A stretch of DNA of 12,041 bases from an uncultured Succinatimonas sp. (GCF_905203285.1 NZ_CAJKVK010000065.1:1-12041); one strand, 5' to 3'; positions 1 through 7,934 are shown, numbered from the stretch's first letter. Numbers and translations are program-made. Notes: a model not told the origin generated them from the sequence alone.

Positions 1-1
1 A

Positions 2-661
2 AAAAGGACCAACATCGCTGCCTTATCTCCCACTATAACCAGTATTGAGGATGAGGATTTTCCTTTCTTTGCCATTTTGTATCAGGCAGGGTATTTCACG
101 ATAAAAAAGACAGAGCCGGATTTTTTATTCGTAGGACTGCCAAATAAGGAAGTAAAAAAGGCCTTTGCCGAGTTGGTAATAGAAAAACTTACTAATAAAG
201 ATGCCATTGCCGTAAATGATGTTTATAAAGATAGAATCGCCGATGCGCTAGCGCATAAAGACTTTACAGCGCTAAAAGATGAATTCAACAAAATCTTGAA
301 TGAATTTTCCTATGAGAGCGTAATAAGTTTTAAAGAATACGCTTTTCGTGATGTTTATAAAGTGATGCTGCAGCTATTAGGCTACAACACCTATACTGAG
401 TATCAAACGGCACTTGGCAGAAGCGATTTATGCTTTGAAGATGACAGAAGACTTTATATCTGTGAGTTTAAAGTCATAAGTAAGGTTGATAGCGTTCAAG
501 AGAAACTTGCAAAAGCCAAAGAACAAATCAGGGAAAAGAAATACGGTTTAAGAATTACCGATAAGGAAGTGATTACGCTTGCAATTGTCATCGTTAATGA
601 AAACGCAAGCGATAAGCAAAAGCCGATGCGTGAAGTTGTGGCAATTGAAGAGGTCATTTAG
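2..661 (+). CDS. AAA-ATPase-like / PD-(D/E)XK nuclease family protein (DUF1703 type), 5'-truncated
   Basis: The frame is open back to the window edge (codons from base 2 with no stop), so this is the C-terminal part of a longer protein. The TTG at 77 is not a credible start. The segment ILYQAGYFTIKK resembles the end of the AAA-ATPase-like domain (PF09820 type). It is followed by a helical linker and a C-terminal restriction-like nuclease domain (PF08011 type). The nuclease signature is visible as GRSDL, then 12 residues later ICEFK: Asp at 425-427, Glu at 464-466 and Lys at 470-472, with the usual D-x12-E-x-K layout. A conserved tail (AKEQIREKKYG) follows. Proteins of this build occur in many copies in gut bacteria and their role is unsettled; defence or mobile-element functions have been suggested. 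The family call is good, but function is not known. It ends with TAG at 659-661. Confidence 0.85.
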   Translation, partial: KRTNIAALSPTITSIEDEDFPFFAILYQAGYFTIKKTEPDFLFVGLPNKEVKKAFAELVIEKLTNKDAIAVNDVYKDRIADALAHKDFTALKDEFNKILNEFSYESVISFKEYAFRDVYKVMLQLLGYNTYTEYQTALGRSDLCFEDDRRLYICEFKVISKVDSVQEKLAKAKEQIREKKYGLRITDKEVITLAIVIVNENASDKQKPMREVVAIEEVI

Positions 662-732
662 ACGGATCATAATTATATATGTGAGTCAAAATGAGTGTTA
701 TAGTGCTCTTGTTGATAGCAGTTTTGTGAAAA

Positions 733-770
733 ACAACAAAAAAATTGTGCGTCCGAACTGGACGCACAAT
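733..770 (-). terminator. Rho-independent terminator of the sugar-acid operon
   Basis: An 11-bp perfect stem, ATTGTGCGTCC (744-754) with GGACGCACAAT (760-770), encloses a 5-base loop. Read on the minus strand it is followed directly by a T-rich run (the complement of 731-743, almost all A on the plus strand). It lies 26 bases beyond the BKACE stop codon, so it ends the long minus-strand operon. The plus side lacks an immediate T-run, so it probably does little for the nuclease gene. Confidence 0.9.
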
Positions 771-795
771 AACAAGGTGAATTTTTTAAATATTT

Positions 796-1605
796 TTAAG
801 CTCCAATCTTAAAGAATTCACGAGCCTCGGCAGGGGTCATAACTTCTTTATCCATAGCACGGATTAAATCAGCGGCTTTTTTGACTAAAGGCGCGTTGGT
901 GTCAACTTGAGTATTAGGATCAAGGTAATTGCTGTCTTCAAAACCAACGCGTACGGTCTTAGCTCCCATACCTAAAGCGGCAGCAAAAATTCCCATGTCT
1001 TTACGCCCTGAGTGGGTAATACCCCAAACGGCCCCTTCAGGTATCATGTCTATCATCATGGCAAGTGCTTTAGGAGTTGCCGGTGCTTCACCTTTATGTC
1101 CTAAAACGACACTAAAGAGTACCGGTTTGACGAAGTCATATTTTTGCATCAGTTCAAACATGGTATTGGTGTGACCGATTTCAAAAGTTTCGACTTCGGG
1201 AATTTTTTTATATTTAAGAAGCTGCTGCACACAGTATTCAACATCTTCAGGACGATTTACATATACGCCTTTGCCCAAGTTTGTTGATCCGACATTAAGT
1301 GAACAGGCTTCAACTAAAGGAAGAGGCACAGGAGCGCAACGCTCCTCAATTGTCAGATCGGAAATTCCGCCGGTTGACACTTCAATAATAATATCGGAGT
1401 CTTTGCGAATAAGTTTCAAAGTCTCTTCAAGTAATGAGGTGTCAGGAGTTAAAGATCCGTCTTTAGCGCGTACATGTAAGTGCACCATGGCTGCGCCGTT
1501 TTTATAGCATTCAAGGACGTCAGCAGCAATAGCTTCCGGAATGATATCTTTGCATGTCGCGGCAACCGGTGCGACGTTAATCATTACTTTATTTTCAAAA
1601 TTCAT
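796..1605 (-). CDS. BKACE family beta-keto acid cleavage enzyme (DUF849)
   Basis: A 269-residue protein of the BKACE family, whose founding member is 3-keto-5-aminohexanoate cleavage enzyme (Kce). Family members are zinc TIM-barrel enzymes that react a beta-keto acid with acetyl-CoA to give acetoacetate and a new acyl-CoA. Visible signatures are HLHVR (His42 and His44, zinc ligands), the STGG loop (77-80), FEIGH (141-145) and RVGFED (219-224), whose Glu223 matches the third zinc ligand. Length fits the shorter members. The start is ATG 1603-1605 with AAGGTG six bases upstream. It is the last gene of the operon, separated from the TRAP permease by 48 bases holding a terminator-like hairpin, so it may be expressed at a lower or separately controlled level. 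The substrate cannot be read from sequence. The 3-oxotetronate made in this pathway is chemically a beta-keto acid, which makes it one candidate (inference). Confidence 0.9.
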   Translation of the reverse strand: MNFENKVMINVAPVAATCKDIIPEAIAADVLECYKNGAAMVHLHVRAKDGSLTPDTSLLEETLKLIRKDSDIIIEVSTGGISDLTIEERCAPVPLPLVEACSLNVGSTNLGKGVYVNRPEDVEYCVQQLLKYKKIPEVETFEIGHTNTMFELMQKYDFVKPVLFSVVLGHKGEAPATPKALAMMIDMIPEGAVWGITHSGRKDMGIFAAALGMGAKTVRVGFEDSNYLDPNTQVDTNAPLVKKAADLIRAMDKEVMTPAEAREFFKIGA

Positions 1606-1616
1606 AACTACACCTT

Positions 1617-1640
1617 GAAAAAAGCGCCCCGCAGGGCGCT
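1617..1640 (-). terminator. Internal terminator/attenuator hairpin between dctM and the BKACE gene
   Basis: The stem AGCGCCC (1623-1629) with GGGCGCT (1634-1640) and a 4-base loop is GC-rich. On the minus strand it is followed by seven T residues (complement of 1617-1623). It sits inside the operon, after the dctM stop and just before the BKACE ribosome binding site, which begins a few bases past the T-run. It should reduce read-through into the last gene. T-rich sequence on the plus side (1650-1656) lies 9 bases away from the stem. Confidence 0.75.
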
Positions 1641-1653
1641 ATGTAATCGTTTT

Positions 1654-2919
1654 TTATAATAAGCACAAAGATAACCAAGGAACAAAGGTTACGATGAGCA
1701 ATGCAACGATGGAGACCAAGAGAAGCGGAGTTACACCGCGCATGATCTTCTCAAACTTGACTTTAGCAATATCGGCTGCAACGTAGAGGTTCGGACCGAC
1801 CGGAGGAGTTACCTGACCGATGGAGAGGTTCAATACCAAAACTACGCCTAAGTGGATCATATCAATGCCTAAAGCTTTAGCAATCGGCATAACGATAGGT
1901 ACCAAGATGAACAGAGCTGAAGTGTTGTCCATTACGCAGCCTGCGCACAAGAAGACGATGTTGATGATGAGCAACATGACAATCTTGTCGGAGGTTAAGG
2001 AAATGGCAAGCTCGGTTAAGCGGGCGGCAATACCCTGCTCGGTCAAGACCCAGGAGAAAATACCTGCGTTCATGATGATAAGGAGAATGATGCCGGTGGT
2101 TTTGCCGGTAATGAACAGAGCCTGAGCAAAGGCTTTAAAGTTAAGCTCTTTGTATACGAATGTACCTACCAAGTAGCTGTAAATTACGGCAACGGCTGCA
2201 GATTCGGTCGGGGTTAAGATACCGGAGTAAATACCGCCTAATACGATGACCGGACTGATAATTCCCCATAGTGCATCAATAAAGCACTTCATGATTTCCT
2301 GACCGCTGGCCATCTTGCCTTTACCGCCCCAATTGTTTTTCTTGGAGATCCAGTAAGTATAGATGCAGAGAATGCCGCCGAAGATGCAGCCCGGAACAAT
2401 ACCAGCAAAGAACAGGTCACCGATACTTTCACCGGTGATCATACCGTAAATAATGAAAGTGATTGACGGCGGGATGATGGTACCTAAAGATCCGGAAATT
2501 GCGGATAAGCCTGATGAGAATCCTGAATCATATCCTTCTTTAACCATTGCCGGAATTAAGATGGAACCGATAGCGGCTACGGTAGCAGTGCCTGATCCGG
2601 AAATAGCGGCAAAGAACATAGCAGCGATAACGGCTACAATACCCATACCGCCGTGCATTCCGCCGAAGAAGCAGTTTGCAAGGTTAATAAGGCGCTTTGA
2701 GATACCGCCTTTATCCATTAAGGCTCCGGCTAAAATGAACAGAGGAATAGTCAAAAGTGTGAATTTTTGAACGGTTGCCTGCATCATTGCCGGAACAACA
2801 CCCAAAGGATCTCCGGTATACAGCAGGGTGAAAATACTGGCAAGGCCTAAAGCAATGGCAATAGGGATATTGATGAAAATCATCAAAGCCAAGCTGCCAA
2901 ATAAAATCAGTTCTGTCAT
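1654..2919 (-). CDS. dctM: TRAP transporter large permease subunit (DctM family)
   Basis: A 421-residue, very hydrophobic inner-membrane protein with about 11-12 membrane segments, the usual size for DctM-type subunits. It forms the ion-coupled translocation channel of a TRAP transporter. Family hallmarks are TIPLFILAGALMDKGG near residues 57-72, the FAAISGSGTATVAAIGS loop, LGTIIPPSITFIIYG, the CVMDNTSALFILVPIVMP segment and GQVTPPVGPNLYVA near the C-terminus. The start ATG directly abuts the TAA of dctQ, with AGGAG inside the end of dctQ, which indicates translational coupling. The partners are the small permease and binding protein just upstream. The operon context (OtnK, OtnC, OtnI) points to a sugar acid as the transported substrate. 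The symbol is given at family level only. Confidence 0.96.
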   Translation of the reverse strand: MTELILFGSLALMIFINIPIAIALGLASIFTLLYTGDPLGVVPAMMQATVQKFTLLTIPLFILAGALMDKGGISKRLINLANCFFGGMHGGMGIVAVIAAMFFAAISGSGTATVAAIGSILIPAMVKEGYDSGFSSGLSAISGSLGTIIPPSITFIIYGMITGESIGDLFFAGIVPGCIFGGILCIYTYWISKKNNWGGKGKMASGQEIMKCFIDALWGIISPVIVLGGIYSGILTPTESAAVAVIYSYLVGTFVYKELNFKAFAQALFITGKTTGIILLIIMNAGIFSWVLTEQGIAARLTELAISLTSDKIVMLLIINIVFLCAGCVMDNTSALFILVPIVMPIAKALGIDMIHLGVVLVLNLSIGQVTPPVGPNLYVAADIAKVKFEKIMRGVTPLLLVSIVALLIVTFVPWLSLCLL

Positions 2920-3399
2920 TTACATGAGCTCCTGTTGAGTTGTGTTGTCTTTATTAATATAGGTGTATACCCAGAGACGATATATAGAAAGTACTGCAGA
3001 TAAAGGAATGGCAATACCGATCATCCAAATCGGCATTTCAAGCACGCCGGTAAGCATGTTGTAGTGAGCTTGGCGCCATACCATTTCAGCACCGTAATAG
3101 AGCCAAATTAAATAGTTAACGGTGATAAGAATCGCTCTTACGTAAGTATGTGTGGTCTTAATCGGTCCGGTTAACTTATCGGTCAAGTAAGAAAAGCCCA
3201 TGTGGGAATTGGTCTTAAATGCAGCAGCAGCGGCAAGACAGCAGACCCAAACGAACATTGTTGTAACCAGCTCTTGAGTGAAAGAGAGGTTAATAAAGCT
3301 TACCTTACGTGAGAACACATTGATGAAGGTAATGATTGCCATTATCACCAATGCGAAAGCGCATAAGATTTCTTCAAAATTGTCCCAAAACTTTTTCAT
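2920..3399 (-). CDS. dctQ: TRAP transporter small permease subunit (DctQ family)
   Basis: A 159-residue membrane protein with four predicted segments (about 10-31, 44-62, 84-104 and 124-145), as expected for DctQ. In TRAP systems this subunit assembles with the large permease and contributes to docking of the binding protein. Family features are the N-terminal EEILCAFALVIMAIITFINVF helix region, followed by TQELVTTMFVWVCCLAAAAA and a conserved FKTNSHMGF turn. The start ATG lies 3 bases after the dctP stop, with GAGGA just inside the end of dctP. The stop codon abuts the dctM start. It is identified mainly from topology, size and its position between dctP and dctM. Confidence 0.94.
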   Translation of the reverse strand: MKKFWDNFEEILCAFALVIMAIITFINVFSRKVSFINLSFTQELVTTMFVWVCCLAAAAAFKTNSHMGFSYLTDKLTGPIKTTHTYVRAILITVNYLIWLYYGAEMVWRQAHYNMLTGVLEMPIWMIGIAIPLSAVLSIYRLWVYTYINKDNTTQQELM

Positions 3400-3402
3400 G
3401 TG

Positions 3403-4434
3403 TTAGTCCTCAAGATAACCTTTGGTAAAAAGTTCAATAACGTCTTTACCGATAGACGGTTCGAACTCGGCGTAAATACCTTGGCATTTTTCCTTAAAGG
3501 CATTCTTTTCTTCTTCGGTCAGTTCAGTGAAAATTACACCTTTTTTCTTTAGATCTGCGATGATTTGACCTTCGGATTCAGCCAAGTAGTCATTGGCCCA
3601 CTGCAAAGCTTTGTCGGCAGATTCGCGTACAATACGCTCTTCTTCGTCAGTTAAGCTTTCAAGAGTGGCAGAGCTCATGATCCAAATAGTGGTATCGCGA
3701 ACGCCATCCCACAAAGTTACGTATTTTTGAACTTCATCAAATTTTGATGAGGCATACACGGCAATCGGGTTTTCCTGTCCGTCGATAGCACCTTGCTGCA
3801 AAGATGTATAAACTTCAGAGAAATCCATTGCAGTAGGGTTGGCGCCGAAATAAGTACGGTATAGTGAAATGAACACATTAGCACCGGGAACGCGGATGTT
3901 CATGCCGATGAGATCATCAGGAGTCTTGATCTCTTTCTTGGAGTTGGAGATCTGACGAGATCCAGCGTTATGAATACCAAGGTTTTCGGTTTCAATGGCA
4001 TTACACCACTTGTTGACTTCATCCTTAACCTTCTGGCTGTGGCAGAATTTTAAGAGGTTGTCCTCAGTTGGGAACAAGAACGGTAGCCAGAATGCATAGA
4101 AGCGCGGATCGTAATTGGCAATGTTTGCCGGAGCACAGGCGTGGATGTCAATGTTTCCGGTTTGAGTCAACTCAATGGCTTTAGTCAAATCACCGCCTGA
4201 TAAACCGCAATTGGTGAAGATTTCAACACGCATTTTACCGTTAGAAGCTTCTTCTACATATTTTTTAAATTGCTGAGCAGCTAAGTCGGAAACCGAGTTA
4301 GGAGCCTGGGTATGTGAGAAGTTGATTACGGTTTGACGTTCAGTTTTGTCGCAACCCGATAATGAAAGAGCTAAAGTTGCCGCGGCAACGCCGGTCAGAA
4401 CAGCTCCTGTAATTCTTGTAAATAATGATTTCAT
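3403..4434 (-). CDS. dctP: TRAP transporter substrate-binding lipoprotein (DctP family)
   Basis: A 343-residue extracytoplasmic binding protein. The N-terminus is a lipoprotein signal: positive residues, a hydrophobic stretch, then LSLSGC with the lipidated Cys at residue 28. A membrane-anchored form is therefore likely, whereas many DctP proteins are freely periplasmic. DctP signatures are KTPDDLIGMNIRVPG, with Arg181 matching the arginine that clamps the substrate carboxylate, and LQQGAIDGQENP (212-223). It should bind a carboxylated ligand; given the operon, probably a sugar acid or oxo acid. AAGGAG lies about 9 bases before ATG 4432-4434. The gap to the racemase-family gene upstream is 18 bases, the largest in the first seven genes. 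Confidence 0.95.
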   Translation of the reverse strand: MKSLFTRITGAVLTGVAAATLALSLSGCDKTERQTVINFSHTQAPNSVSDLAAQQFKKYVEEASNGKMRVEIFTNCGLSGGDLTKAIELTQTGNIDIHACAPANIANYDPRFYAFWLPFLFPTEDNLLKFCHSQKVKDEVNKWCNAIETENLGIHNAGSRQISNSKKEIKTPDDLIGMNIRVPGANVFISLYRTYFGANPTAMDFSEVYTSLQQGAIDGQENPIAVYASSKFDEVQKYVTLWDGVRDTTIWIMSSATLESLTDEEERIVRESADKALQWANDYLAESEGQIIADLKKKGVIFTELTEEEKNAFKEKCQGIYAEFEPSIGKDVIELFTKGYLED

Positions 4435-4452
4435 GTATTAAAGCTCCTTTAT

Positions 4453-5124
4453 TTACATGAGTCCTTTGGCTTCCATAGCACGGCGTAAAGCGATGGCACC
4501 AAAGCGCGGACTTGAAAGTACCGGCTTACCGATAATATCGGCTATGTACTGCTCACAATAGGCCATAGATCCTTGAGCAAACAAAATCACATCAACTTTG
4601 TCAGCGATTTCTTTTGCGTATTTAGTCATGAGTTCTCTGAACTGGTCAGGATTCAAACCGAAGCCGCCTTCAACCAAAGCGTCAACCATTTCAACATGCT
4701 TTCCCATCTCGCGGGCAACGCGTAAAACGGTATTCTTGGTCGGAATTAAGGTTGAGGACAAGGTGGCCATAACACCGATGCGCTTGCCTTGACGGACAGC
4801 TTCACGGCACATTTCCTCGTCGATTCTGACGATAGGTACGCCGGTATAACGTGCCAAGTCCTGGCAGGCGTCGGCAACTTCACCTACGGAAGAGCAGATG
4901 TTAAGAATGCCGTCAACGTTCTCTTCAACTGATTCCATGAACATTTTGACAAGACGTGCGGCCGGTTCTTTAGTAACATAGCCTATTTTGGCAACTTCGG
5001 CGATAATAGTCGGATCCTTATGGGAAACGATTTCAGTATCAGCCGGAAGCTGAGATTTTACTTCGCGCTCTACAAGCTCAATTAGTTCCGGAGTAACTCC
5101 GGTGTAGACTAAAGATACTTTCAT
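4453..5124 (-). CDS. Asp/Glu/hydantoin racemase superfamily protein
   Basis: A 223-residue protein with the two-domain alpha/beta pattern of the aspartate/glutamate/hydantoin racemase superfamily. The N-terminal catalytic cysteine is present in NICSSVGE (Cys77). The second catalytic cysteine, normally in a GCT-type motif about 110 residues later, is replaced: the motif reads AQGSMAYC, with Ser186 where Cys is expected and Cys190 four residues on. The superfamily includes racemases, maleate isomerase and arylmalonate decarboxylase; the last of these works with one cysteine. The reaction here is therefore open and could be racemisation, isomerisation or decarboxylation of a small carboxylate. 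AAGGAG overlaps the otnI stop, and the start lies 9 bases after it. Its place between the catabolic enzymes and the TRAP genes suggests it acts on the imported acid or a pathway intermediate. It is not a known part of tetronate catabolism. Confidence 0.85.
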   Translation of the reverse strand: MKVSLVYTGVTPELIELVEREVKSQLPADTEIVSHKDPTIIAEVAKIGYVTKEPAARLVKMFMESVEENVDGILNICSSVGEVADACQDLARYTGVPIVRIDEEMCREAVRQGKRIGVMATLSSTLIPTKNTVLRVAREMGKHVEMVDALVEGGFGLNPDQFRELMTKYAKEIADKVDVILFAQGSMAYCEQYIADIIGKPVLSSPRFGAIALRRAMEAKGLM

Positions 5125-5133
5125 ATATGCTCC

Positions 5134-5919
5134 TTAAGCAGGTTTTTTAAGATAAGGTGATAAGAAGGTAAGACCTTCTTCGGTAATGCCTTGAGGGTTG
5201 TACTCGCAGCCGACAAAGCCTTCGTAATTCAGATCGTTTAAAAGTTTCAGGCAGTAAGCTCCGTCAAGCTCGCCGTGATCAAACTCATGACGATCGGGAA
5301 CTGAGGCAATCTGCACATGTCCGACTTTGGCGATATTGTCCTTTAAGAATTTGGTTATGCCTCCGTCAACCATTTGGGCATGGTAAAAATCAAACTGTAC
5401 TTTGACATTGTCAAGGTTTACTTTGTTGACAAAAGCCAAAGTTTCATATTGGCTTTTGTATAAATAGTCAGGTTTAACTTCCGGACATAAAGCCTCAAGA
5501 GTAACCGTTATTCCGTGAGGCTTTGCCTGTGCTGCAGCGTATTCAACGCTTTTGGCAAGCGCATCGTATGCCGCTTCTTTAGTAAAATCTTTAACAACGG
5601 CTGACATGACATGTACGGTTTTGCATCCGGCGAATACCGCATAGTCAAGAGCTAAGTCAATGTCTTCTTTGGCGTCATTAAATCCGCCGGGAATTGCGGC
5701 GCGTCCCCATTGACCGTTAGCTGTATCGCCGCCTTTGGTATTGAAAAGAGCAAGTTTAAGACCGTTGTCATCGAGCAGTTTTTTAAGATCTGCTTTGGCA
5801 AGTTCATAAGGCCATAACATTTCAACAGCGCTAAAACCGGACTTAGCTGCTTTTTCAAAGCGCTTGGAAAATTCGACCTCTTTGAACATCATGGTCAGGT
5901 TTGATGCAACTTTAAACAT
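5134..5919 (-). CDS. otnI: 2-oxotetronate isomerase-like protein (hydroxypyruvate isomerase family, OtnI)
   Basis: A 261-residue TIM barrel of the xylose-isomerase-like family (PF01261), full length for OtnI/Hyi. In the described tetronate pathways OtnI converts 2-oxotetronate to 3-oxotetronate, the substrate of the OtnK kinase. Visible features are ASNLTMMFKEVEF at the N-terminus, LEALCPEVKPDYL (141-153) with metal-ligand Glu142, QFDFYHAQ (175-182) with Asp177 and His180, HVQIASVPDRHE (201-212), and GCEYNPQG with Glu239. The LEAL-type loop and the PDRHE motif fit OtnI better than classical hydroxypyruvate isomerase. ATG 5917-5919 follows the otnC stop by 7 bases, with AGGTG as the ribosome site. 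Hydroxypyruvate isomerase activity remains an alternative, but the adjacent otnC and otnK genes argue for OtnI. Confidence 0.88.
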   Translation of the reverse strand: MFKVASNLTMMFKEVEFSKRFEKAAKSGFSAVEMLWPYELAKADLKKLLDDNGLKLALFNTKGGDTANGQWGRAAIPGGFNDAKEDIDLALDYAVFAGCKTVHVMSAVVKDFTKEAAYDALAKSVEYAAAQAKPHGITVTLEALCPEVKPDYLYKSQYETLAFVNKVNLDNVKVQFDFYHAQMVDGGITKFLKDNIAKVGHVQIASVPDRHEFDHGELDGAYCLKLLNDLNYEGFVGCEYNPQGITEEGLTFLSPYLKKPA

Positions 5920-5926
5920 GATTCAC

Positions 5927-6556
5927 CTATAACAGCTCTTTGATGTCGGCATCGGTCAGGTAGCGGATATTGCTGCCTTTTGTCAGGAAGTAAAGCTTGC
6001 AGCTTTCTTCAAGTTCTTGGGCGTTATTTAAAGCGTCGATCATATCTTTGCCGCCGACGACCATACCGTGATTGGCAAGCAGGAATGCTTTATTGCCGGC
6101 ACCGACTTTGCTGATGTCATCGGCAATTAAGGTAGAGCCCGGCTTTCTGTACGGAGTCATGATGACTTTGCCAAGACGCATTACAAGATAAGGGGTCATA
6201 GGCTTAATTGCATTCATCGGATCGAGTCCGTCAAGGCAGGCATAAGCGGTACTGTAGCTTGAATGCAGATGAATAATGGCTTTAACGCTGGGATTGACTT
6301 TGTATAAAGCGATATGGAACGGAACTTCCTTAGTCGGCTTTTTGCCGGAAAGCAATGTTCCGTTTGCATCGACTTTGGATAATTCATCAATATTAAGATG
6401 ACCTAAAGAGCAGCCTGTGGGAGTAACGATGAAGTTGCCGTCAGGCAGGGCTACTGACATATTGCCGGCGGCGCCGTTGGTAAGTCCTCTTTCAAATAAG
6501 ATCCTGCCGGCGCGGGCCAGATCTTCTCTTAATTCGGTTTCGGTTTTTTCACTCAT
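5927..6556 (-). CDS. otnC: 3-oxotetronate 4-phosphate decarboxylase (class II aldolase family, OtnC)
   Basis: A 209-residue class II aldolase/adducin-domain protein, the usual size for this family (fuculose-phosphate aldolase and ribulose-phosphate epimerase relatives). OtnC removes CO2 from 3-oxotetronate 4-phosphate to give dihydroxyacetone phosphate, which enters glycolysis. Motifs in order are GLTNGAAGNMSV (24-35, phosphate-binding loop), TPTGCSLG, KEVPFH with catalytic Glu77, HLHSSYS with zinc ligands His96 and His98, and ANHGMVV with His163. The start ATG 6554-6556 lies 2 bases after the otnK stop, and AAGGAAAA serves as a ribosome site inside the end of otnK. Direct linkage to a DUF1537 kinase and an OtnI-type isomerase makes the specific assignment reasonable. 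Other sugar-phosphate aldolase activities cannot be excluded from sequence. Confidence 0.9.
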   Translation of the reverse strand: MSEKTETELREDLARAGRILFERGLTNGAAGNMSVALPDGNFIVTPTGCSLGHLNIDELSKVDANGTLLSGKKPTKEVPFHIALYKVNPSVKAIIHLHSSYSTAYACLDGLDPMNAIKPMTPYLVMRLGKVIMTPYRKPGSTLIADDISKVGAGNKAFLLANHGMVVGGKDMIDALNNAQELEESCKLYFLTKGSNIRYLTDADIKELL

Positions 6557-6558
6557 GA

Positions 6559-7824
6559 TTAAAATTTTCCTTGTGCTTGGTTAAAGAAATCGATTTCGCC
6601 GAAATTGCCTGATTTAAGAGCAAGCGAGATATTCTCGTTAACGGCTTTGACCCAAGGAACGCCCGGGGCGATTGTAGGTCCGATATAAAAGCCTTTGACT
6701 TTAAGAGCTTTAGTGACCTGACCTGAAGTTTCACCGCCTGCGATAATGTATTTCTTAAACCCTTCTTCTTTAAGCTTGGCGCTTAATTTATAGAAGAAAT
6801 TCTCAATAGCCTGGCTTGAGGCTTTGGCTCCGAATTCTTTTTGAATTTTGGCTAAAGCTTCGGGATTTGCCGTAGCGTAAATAAGAGGAGCTTTTTCTTT
6901 GCTGTTTTCTACAGCCCATTTGCAGACTTCGCTTGCGTACTCGTCAGTCTTTTCATCGGAAATTACGCATTTTTCAATATTAACGACAAATGACGGAGCG
7001 CTCTCTTTATATTTTGCAACCTGAGCGTTGGTCATTGCAGAACAAGAGCCTGAAAGGACAATAGTCTTTTCGTAATTAGGTCTGCCTTTGTTTTGCGCTT
7101 CTTTTACATCTTGTGATGAAGTCAAAAGCGCTTTGGCAAGTCCCATACCAAGACCTGAACCGCCGGTAACCAAAACGGTATCTTTAAAAGCTTGACCTTG
7201 AGTATAAAGATCGGCATCGTCAATAGCGTCAACTACGGCGCCGTTATAGCCTTCGCTCTTTAATTTTGCTGCGGCATCAAGGATGGCTTTTGCACCGGCT
7301 TTTACGGTTTTATCGTCAATAAGTCCGCATTTTATGGTGCTTTGCATTTCTACAAGACGCATGACGTTGCTGTCGTGCATCGGGTTAACGGGATGGTTTT
7401 TCATCGGTGATTCGTGCAGAGGAAGACCTTTGACGAAAAGGTAGCCGTTAAATAATTCACGTCCGTTAACGGGAAGAGCCGGAGAGAAAATAGTGAAATC
7501 GGTATTAAGCTCTTTCATTAAAGCTTCGGTAACGGGGCCGATGTTTCCTTCTTCGGTGCTGTCAAAAGTAGAGCAGTATTTAAAGAAGAAATTCTTGCAT
7601 CCCTGGCTCTTTAAATATCTTGCGGCGGCAATTGAATCTTTTATTGCCTCTTCCTTGGGACAGGAACGACTTTTAAGACTGATTACTACTGCATCGGCAT
7701 CGGGTGTCGGATCTGAAGCTTCCGGTACCCCGATAAGCTGAATGGTGGACATTCCTTCTTTAACTAAGAAGCTAGCTATATCGGTGCCGCCGGTAAAGTC
7801 ATCTGCGATTACGCCTAAAATCAT
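6559..7824 (-). CDS. otnK: Four-carbon acid sugar kinase, probable 3-oxotetronate kinase (DUF1537, OtnK)
   Basis: A 421-residue DUF1537 kinase and the first gene of the operon. The N-terminal sugar-acid-binding domain shows IADDFTGGTD (6-15), FKYCSTFDST (81-90), LPVNGRE (117-123) and HPVNPMHDSN (144-153). The C-terminal ATP-binding domain shows LSGSCSAMTNAQ (257-268), IIAGGETSGQVTKAL (360-374) and GPTIAPGVPW (382-391). All expected blocks are intact and the length is normal. Within the family this signature set, together with linked otnC and otnI, matches 3-oxotetronate 4-kinase. D-threonate kinase and other DUF1537 activities are alternatives. The ribosome site AAAGGTAGC precedes ATG 7822-7824. 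The promoter should lie in the 200-bp divergent region shared with the DeoR-family regulator, which probably controls it. Confidence 0.92.
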   Translation of the reverse strand: MILGVIADDFTGGTDIASFLVKEGMSTIQLIGVPEASDPTPDADAVVISLKSRSCPKEEAIKDSIAAARYLKSQGCKNFFFKYCSTFDSTEEGNIGPVTEALMKELNTDFTIFSPALPVNGRELFNGYLFVKGLPLHESPMKNHPVNPMHDSNVMRLVEMQSTIKCGLIDDKTVKAGAKAILDAAAKLKSEGYNGAVVDAIDDADLYTQGQAFKDTVLVTGGSGLGMGLAKALLTSSQDVKEAQNKGRPNYEKTIVLSGSCSAMTNAQVAKYKESAPSFVVNIEKCVISDEKTDEYASEVCKWAVENSKEKAPLIYATANPEALAKIQKEFGAKASSQAIENFFYKLSAKLKEEGFKKYIIAGGETSGQVTKALKVKGFYIGPTIAPGVPWVKAVNENISLALKSGNFGEIDFFNQAQGKF

Positions 7825-7934
7825 AAAGCTACCTTTGTTTAATTTTGTTAAAAAAACAATTACACAACATACTATTGTGAATTTTAATGTTACTTTTTGT
7901 TAAATTGTGTGAGTGACGACTCATTTTGTGAAGT

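Noticed and set aside
579..812. Plus-strand ORF overlapping the end of the nuclease gene and the operon terminator
   Set aside because: It overlaps a real coding region in another frame, runs through the terminator hairpin and has no family features.
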